A DNA stretch of 10,519 bases from an uncultured bacterium (GTDB taxonomy: Bacteria > Bacteroidota > Bacteroidia > Bacteroidales > CAIWKO01): contig CAIWVT010000314.1 in assembly GCA_903916135.1 (NCBI GenBank), forward strand, positions 1 through 10,519, in the 5' to 3' direction. Positions 7,094 to 10,519 of this stretch are shown one piece after another (the first letter of the stretch is position 1; every line of letters begins with the position of its first letter). A program made the translations under genes and the position numbers. The notes under the pieces are model-generated. The model had not been told where the DNA came from, ran no database searches, and saw only the letters and a program-made list of their open reading frames with translations.

Positions 7094-7164
7094 AGGTACC
7101 AAGCGGATTCGAACCGCTGTGGGAGGTTTTGCAGACCTCTGCCTAACCGCTCGGCTATGGTACC
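7094..7164 (-). tRNA. tRNA-Cys (anticodon GCA)
   Basis: The minus strand folds into a complete 71-base cloverleaf. The acceptor arm GGTACCA pairs with TGGTACC, the anticodon stem GAGGT/ACCTC encloses loop CTGCAAA with anticodon GCA, and the T arm contains GGTTCGAATCC. The discriminator base is U73 (position 7094), as expected of tRNA-Cys. No CCA is encoded, so it must be added after transcription. It appears to be a single-gene unit, with a -7 box upstream and a hairpin downstream. Confidence 0.97.
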
Positions 7165-7174
7165 AATGCGGCTG

Positions 7175-7182
7175 CAAAAGTA
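7175..7182 (-). promoter_or_regulatory. -7 box for tRNA-Cys
   Basis: On the minus strand TACTTTTG matches TAnnTTTG exactly and ends 10 bases before the first base of the mature tRNA. No clear -33 box is seen. Confidence 0.5.
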
Positions 7183-7234
7183 AAAAAAAATCACGACACT
7201 TGAATGTTTTTTTTAAAGTTTTTGAAAAAATATG

Positions 7235-7242
7235 TAAATTTG
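7235..7242 (+). promoter_or_regulatory. -7 box for the sensor/lipoprotein/lpxH operon
   Basis: TAAATTTG matches TAnnTTTG exactly and lies 23 bases before the ATG at 7266, which supports that start. The -33 region is only T-rich (about 7211-7216) with no clear TTTG at standard spacing. Confidence 0.5.
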
Positions 7243-7265
7243 TACTTTATTTACGTTATTCAATC

Positions 7266-7835
7266 ATGGAAAAAGAAAAAGCAATACCCGCAAAAAAGAA
7301 AGGATTAAGTTCGAAAACGCTATTTTATATCATCATTCTTTGCTTGATGATTTTGATTCCTACGGGAGTTTATGTATTTGACCTTTTTAAAATAAGCAAT
7401 TTGAAAGATAAGCATAAAACTGAACTATATGATGTTCGGATGAATGCCGGCAACACTGTAAAAAGTATTAACCAAAAAAACCTTGAGTCGCTTACACGAG
7501 TTTTTTCGTGGACGGTGCGTTCAGAAATGTTGCATAATAATATAGGTCAGGTGAATAGTTATATGACCGAATTGGTGAAAACTGCCGATTTGCTAGATAT
7601 TTCAATTATTAAAACCGATGGTATCGTGGTGCTATCCACCAATAAAAAATACGAAGGCAATGTGTATGCAGGTCCTGTGGCTTCTCAACTTTCTTCGATT
7701 AACGAGGTGGTTACACAAACAGGCAAAGATGCTGTGTTGATTTGCATTTGTCCTCTGATGGGATTGGATAACAGAATGGGCACTATCGTCATCACCTATC
7801 AACCCACTGTTTATACTTTTGGCAATACAGAATAA
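7266..7835 (+). CDS. Single-pass membrane protein with extracytoplasmic Cache/PAS-like domain, no output domain
   Basis: A 189-residue protein: a lysine-rich cytoplasmic start (1-17), one membrane helix (about 18-40), a helical stalk (42-80) and a mixed alpha/beta domain to the C-terminus. The stretch DISIIKTDGIVVLSTN (111-126) and the later CPLMGLDNRMGTIVITY (162-178) resemble the strands of Cache/PAS-like ligand-sensing domains found outside the membrane in chemoreceptors and histidine kinases. There is no second membrane helix, kinase, HAMP or cyclase domain, so it may signal through partners or only bind a ligand. The ATG at 7266 is chosen because it follows a -7 box; a longer in-frame start would run back through the tRNA gene. 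It is first in a tight operon, 4 bases before the next gene. Confidence 0.65.
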   Translation: MEKEKAIPAKKKGLSSKTLFYIIILCLMILIPTGVYVFDLFKISNLKDKHKTELYDVRMNAGNTVKSINQKNLESLTRVFSWTVRSEMLHNNIGQVNSYMTELVKTADLLDISIIKTDGIVVLSTNKKYEGNVYAGPVASQLSSINEVVTQTGKDAVLICICPLMGLDNRMGTIVITYQPTVYTFGNTE

Positions 7836-7839
7836 TTTT

Positions 7840-9030
7840 ATGAATAGAAACAGATTTTCTCTTGTGTTGGCATGTACTGCAATTCTTGTTTTGCTTGCAG
7901 CATCGTGCGGAAACCATAGCAAACCACCAAGCGATACGTTTATTCTTCATGGTAAATTAAAAAATACAAATGGGGAAAAAATCGTGTTAGTTCAGATGAA
8001 AGTTGATAGTCTGAAACCTTTGGATTCGATGAAAATTGATGACAACGGGGAGTTCCGCTTCAGGTATAAACCCAAGGAGGTGTGTTTTTATATGCTCAAA
8101 ATGAGTAACGATAATTTCATCACGCTTCTGTTGGACAAGGGCGAAACAGTGGAAATCACGGGCAACAGTCGGCAATTGGCAAATGAATATAGTGTCAGCG
8201 GGTCGCAAGGCTCGGAACTGTTGCATGAGTTGACGCAATTTACACGCAAGAATTATAAGACAGCCGATTCGTTGTTTCAAATTCAAGTGCAAAACCAAGA
8301 TAGCGTTATCTATAAAAAAATAAAAAAAGAAAATGATTCTTTGTATCAAATCCTTTACGAAAAGCATCAAACGTTTGTTCGCGGATTCATCACAAAAAAT
8401 CCCACTTCCTTGGCTTCGTTGTTTGCTTTGTATCAAATTTTCGGCAGACAAAAGGTGCTGAACGAGCGTGACGATTTTGCGTATTACGCCATGTTGGACA
8501 GTTCGCTGACGGTGCAGTATCCGAAAAACGATTTCGTGGCAGAACTCCATATCCGCGTAAGCGATATAAAAACCTTTAAACAGGAGTTGCAGGCAGCCAA
8601 AGCCAAGTTGGATACGGGCATGATGGCACCCGATATTTCTTTGAAGAATGTTGGAGGGTTTTCGCAGCCTTTATCGTCCCTGAAAGGCAGAGTTACCGTG
8701 GTGTTGTTTTGGGCGGCATCGAGTCAGCCGAGCATCAAGGTGCTGGACCAAATGAAATGGATGCAGAAAAAATATGGACCCAAGGGCTTCACGGTGTATG
8801 CCGTTTCGCTCGACAAATATCGCCAACAATGGGAAGAAGCTATCCGAAAATATAAACTTACGTGGATAAACGTGAGCGATTTGTTGGAATGGGAATCGCC
8901 TGTGGTGAAGCTCTACGCCTTGGAAACGATTCCCCACGCGCTGTTGATTGACCGCGACGGGCGGATTATCAAGCGCGGCATCACCATGGAGGAACTTTCG
9001 ACGCAACTTTATAAGCTGTATAAATTTTAA
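7840..9030 (+). CDS. DUF4369/TlpA-like thioredoxin-fold lipoprotein lacking the CxxC cysteines
   Basis: A 396-residue lipoprotein with signal peptide 1-22 and lipobox AASC (C23). Residues about 30-130 match the beta-rich DUF4369-type N-terminal domain of Bacteroidetes (FILHGKLKN, IDDNGEFRF). A charged helical section follows (about 125-255). Residues 258-396 are an AhpC/TSA-ResA/TlpA thioredoxin-like domain with APDISLKN, the strand VVLFW, the cis-proline loop ETIPHALLID (P365) and a final helix. Where the family has WCGPC, this protein has SSQPS (294-298): both redox cysteines are serine, so disulfide exchange is not possible at that site. It may act as a binding or scaffold protein in the envelope. 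The ATG at 7840 places the signal peptide correctly; an upstream in-frame ATG at 7819 would overlap the previous gene. LpxH follows after 9 bases. Confidence 0.82.
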   Translation: MNRNRFSLVLACTAILVLLAASCGNHSKPPSDTFILHGKLKNTNGEKIVLVQMKVDSLKPLDSMKIDDNGEFRFRYKPKEVCFYMLKMSNDNFITLLLDKGETVEITGNSRQLANEYSVSGSQGSELLHELTQFTRKNYKTADSLFQIQVQNQDSVIYKKIKKENDSLYQILYEKHQTFVRGFITKNPTSLASLFALYQIFGRQKVLNERDDFAYYAMLDSSLTVQYPKNDFVAELHIRVSDIKTFKQELQAAKAKLDTGMMAPDISLKNVGGFSQPLSSLKGRVTVVLFWAASSQPSIKVLDQMKWMQKKYGPKGFTVYAVSLDKYRQQWEEAIRKYKLTWINVSDLLEWESPVVKLYALETIPHALLIDRDGRIIKRGITMEELSTQLYKLYKF

Positions 9031-9039
9031 AACGAAACC

Positions 9040-9801
9040 TTGACACCTGATACTTTGAAAATATATTTTGTTTCGGATTGCCATTTTGGCATCCCCAATC
9101 GCGCAGCAAGCTTCGTGCGCGAAAAGCGCTTTATTGCGTGGCTCGATGCCATCAAAGCGGATGCTTCGGAGATTTATATCTTGGGCGATTTGTTTGATTT
9201 TTGGTTTGAATATCGAACCGTAATCCCCCGCGGCTATGTGCGCCTGTTAGGCAAACTTGCCGAGCTGACCGATGCGGGAATCCGCATACATTTGTTTACG
9301 GGCAACCACGATATGTGGATGTTCGATTATTTCCCCACCGAGTTGGGCATAGACTTGTTTCGGGCACCCGTCATTAAAGAGATGCATGGGCTGCGCATGA
9401 TGATAGGGCATGGCGATGGCATGGGTCCGGGCGATTATGGCTATAAGTTTATCAAAAAAGTGTTTGCCAACAAGGTGTGTCAATGGTTTTATGCCCGCCT
9501 GCATCCCAATTTTGCCTTGGGCTTGGGTTTGTTTTTTTCGCGTCGCAGCCGTTTGGGTCGCGGCAACAGCGATAGTATATATAAAGGTGACGAACGGGAG
9601 CGCCTTTTGGTGTATTGCCACGAACACATCAAACGAGAACCGATAGACCTATTTGTGTTCGGACATCGCCATTTGCCTATGGATATGCCCGTGGGCGATG
9701 CGTCGCGTTACATAAATTTGGGCGATTGGTTCTATAATTTCACATACGGCGAGCTGGATGGGAAGAAATTTGAGTTGAAGAGTTTTGTTGATGAAGGTTA
9801 A
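9040..9801 (+). CDS. lpxH: UDP-2,3-diacylglucosamine diphosphatase (LpxH-like)
   Basis: A 253-residue calcineurin-type metallophosphoesterase. It hydrolyses UDP-2,3-diacylglucosamine to lipid X and UMP, the fourth step of lipid A synthesis, at the cytoplasmic face of the inner membrane with manganese. All metal motifs are present: DCH (D13, H15), GDLFDFW (D50), GNHD (N89, H90), GHGDG (H124) and GHRH (H209, H211). The length is close to the LpxH norm of about 240. Between the third and fourth motifs lies a hydrophobic, arginine-rich insertion (about 140-180) that in this family forms the lid contacting the acyl chains. The start is a TTG, 9 bases after the preceding stop; no ATG precedes the first motif in frame. 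It is the last gene of the operon with the sensor-like and thioredoxin-like lipoprotein genes. Confidence 0.88.
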   Translation: MTPDTLKIYFVSDCHFGIPNRAASFVREKRFIAWLDAIKADASEIYILGDLFDFWFEYRTVIPRGYVRLLGKLAELTDAGIRIHLFTGNHDMWMFDYFPTELGIDLFRAPVIKEMHGLRMMIGHGDGMGPGDYGYKFIKKVFANKVCQWFYARLHPNFALGLGLFFSRRSRLGRGNSDSIYKGDERERLLVYCHEHIKREPIDLFVFGHRHLPMDMPVGDASRYINLGDWFYNFTYGELDGKKFELKSFVDEG

Positions 9802-9895
9802 ATTTATATAGAATCACACTCTAATATATTCAATAGCCATTAATTTAATTCCTTTATACCGTATCGGAATAAAAAACAAGTGAAAATATTTTCTT

Positions 9896-9930
9896 TTTGC
9901 GTTACATCAATCCATATTTTTGTATTTTTG
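9896..9930 (+). promoter_or_regulatory. Candidate promoter of the START-domain gene, with two tandem -7 boxes
   Basis: TATTTTTG occurs twice in tandem (9915-9922 and 9923-9930), each an exact TAnnTTTG match. TTTG at 9896-9899 lies 23 bases before the second box, longer than ideal, and 15 before the first. Either box could drive the gene that starts at 9955. Confidence 0.45.
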
Positions 9931-9954
9931 TACCCTTATTTTATAAATTTAAAA

Positions 9955-10519
9955 ATGAAATTCACTATGAGCATTAGAAGACTTTTTTTATTTCTACTGA
10001 TTTCGCTTTTGTTTTGCTTCAATTCTTTCAGTCAAAAATGGGATTTGAAGTTAGATAAAGATGGCGTGAAAGTTTATACCAGAGCATTTCAAGGATCGAA
10101 TGTACAGGAATTCAGGGGGGAAATAACCGTTAAATCGAATATGGGCGGCATATTAGCACTAATTGACAGTGTGTCGGAATATACAAAATGGATGTACAAT
10201 GTTACCTATTCCAATCGTCCAAAAAAAATTAATCGAGAATCGGGCTACACCTATACCATAATCAAATCAACATGGCCCGTATCCGACAGAGATATCTGTA
10301 CCTATTATATTGTGAAGCAAGACACTGCTACCAAAGTTGTAACCATTACACTCACTGGAGTTAAAGACTATATGCCTATCAAACCTAACACCATTAGAGT
10401 CCCAGGCATAACGGGCTTTTGGCAGTTAATCCCTATAGCAAAAGGACTCACTAAGGTTGTATATCAGGTGCATTGCGAATCGGGAGGTTATGTGCCTGCA
10501 TCTATTGTTAATGCTTACA
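9955..10519 (+). CDS. Secreted START-domain (SRPBCC fold) lipid-binding-like protein, cut by window edge
   Basis: The first 188 residues of an open frame that runs off the right edge. Residues 1-26 form a signal peptide with a basic start, a phenylalanine/leucine-rich core and an FSQ end, without a lipobox cysteine, so the mature protein is probably periplasmic. A second in-frame ATG at residue 5 is possible. The rest matches a START domain: DGVKVYTR (36-43), SEYTKWM (74-80), WPVSDRD (107-113), VKDYMPIKP (136-144), GFWQLIP (154-160) and VPASIVNAY (180-188). START domains bind sterols, phospholipids or other hydrophobic ligands; secreted bacterial forms are known but their ligands are mostly not. 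A START domain is about 200 residues, so only a short end is missing. It has its own promoter, 153 bases after lpxH. Confidence 0.82.
   Translation, partial: MKFTMSIRRLFLFLLISLLFCFNSFSQKWDLKLDKDGVKVYTRAFQGSNVQEFRGEITVKSNMGGILALIDSVSEYTKWMYNVTYSNRPKKINRESGYTYTIIKSTWPVSDRDICTYYIVKQDTATKVVTITLTGVKDYMPIKPNTIRVPGITGFWQLIPIAKGLTKVVYQVHCESGGYVPASIVNAY

Noticed and set aside
7119..7265. Upstream start for the sensor-like gene, adding 49 residues
   Set aside because: The extension is read through the tRNA-Cys gene on the opposite strand and precedes the -7 box at 7235-7242.
7819..7839. Upstream ATG for the thioredoxin-like lipoprotein
   Set aside because: It overlaps the end of the previous gene and puts seven extra residues before an otherwise ideal signal peptide.
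9847..9870. Inverted repeat ATTCC/GGAAT after lpxH as a terminator
   Set aside because: Only 5 base pairs, and it is followed by A rather than T on the plus strand, so it is not a convincing terminator for lpxH.

Overview
The window looks like a chromosomal segment of an AT-rich member of the Bacteroidetes (Bacteroidota). The signs are exact or near TAnnTTTG -7 boxes ahead of several genes, start codons that mostly lack Shine-Dalgarno sequences, two lipoproteins with SSC/ASC lipoboxes, a DUF4369/TlpA-type lipoprotein and an LpxH-type lipid A enzyme. A rubrerythrin suggests an anaerobic or microaerophilic lifestyle. The species cannot be named from the sequence.

Layout. 1-162 is the 3' end of an IS4/IS5-type DDE transposase cut by the window edge. 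163-586 is non-coding and holds a compact, hairpin-forming repeat cluster (about 352-533). 587-4266 (minus strand) is a translationally coupled gene pair: a membrane-anchored protein with a carbohydrate-binding-like jelly roll and FG-GAP-type calcium loops, followed by a GH16-like lipoprotein with an intact EIDFE motif. Divergent from it at 4386 is a family 2 glycosyltransferase of the dolichol/polyprenyl-phosphate sugar synthase type. It runs tail to tail into a small duplicated zinc-ribbon protein (minus, 5123-5524), which has an unusually perfect Shine-Dalgarno sequence. A back-to-back promoter region then leads to a fused DUF2231-rubrerythrin-rubredoxin protein (5714-6733) that ends at a clear intrinsic terminator. 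After a non-coding stretch come tRNA-Cys (minus, 7094-7164) with its own hairpin, and a tight three-gene plus-strand operon (7266-9801): a single-pass Cache/PAS-like extracytoplasmic sensor fragment, a TlpA/ResA-like lipoprotein whose CxxC is replaced by SxxS, and LpxH. The window closes inside a secreted START-domain protein (9955 to the edge).

How the genes fit together. Most of the window concerns the cell envelope: surface glycan binding and hydrolysis (587-4266), lipid-linked sugar transfer (4386-5105), lipid A synthesis (9040-9801), and envelope-anchored sensing or scaffold proteins. The rubrerythrin fusion is probably an oxidative-stress peroxidase tethered to the inner membrane. I see no phage, CRISPR or recognised defence system. 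The most unusual items are the membrane-tethered rubrerythrin, the redox-dead thioredoxin-fold lipoprotein, the paired glycan-binding/GH16 genes and the modular hairpin repeat beside the transposase remnant.
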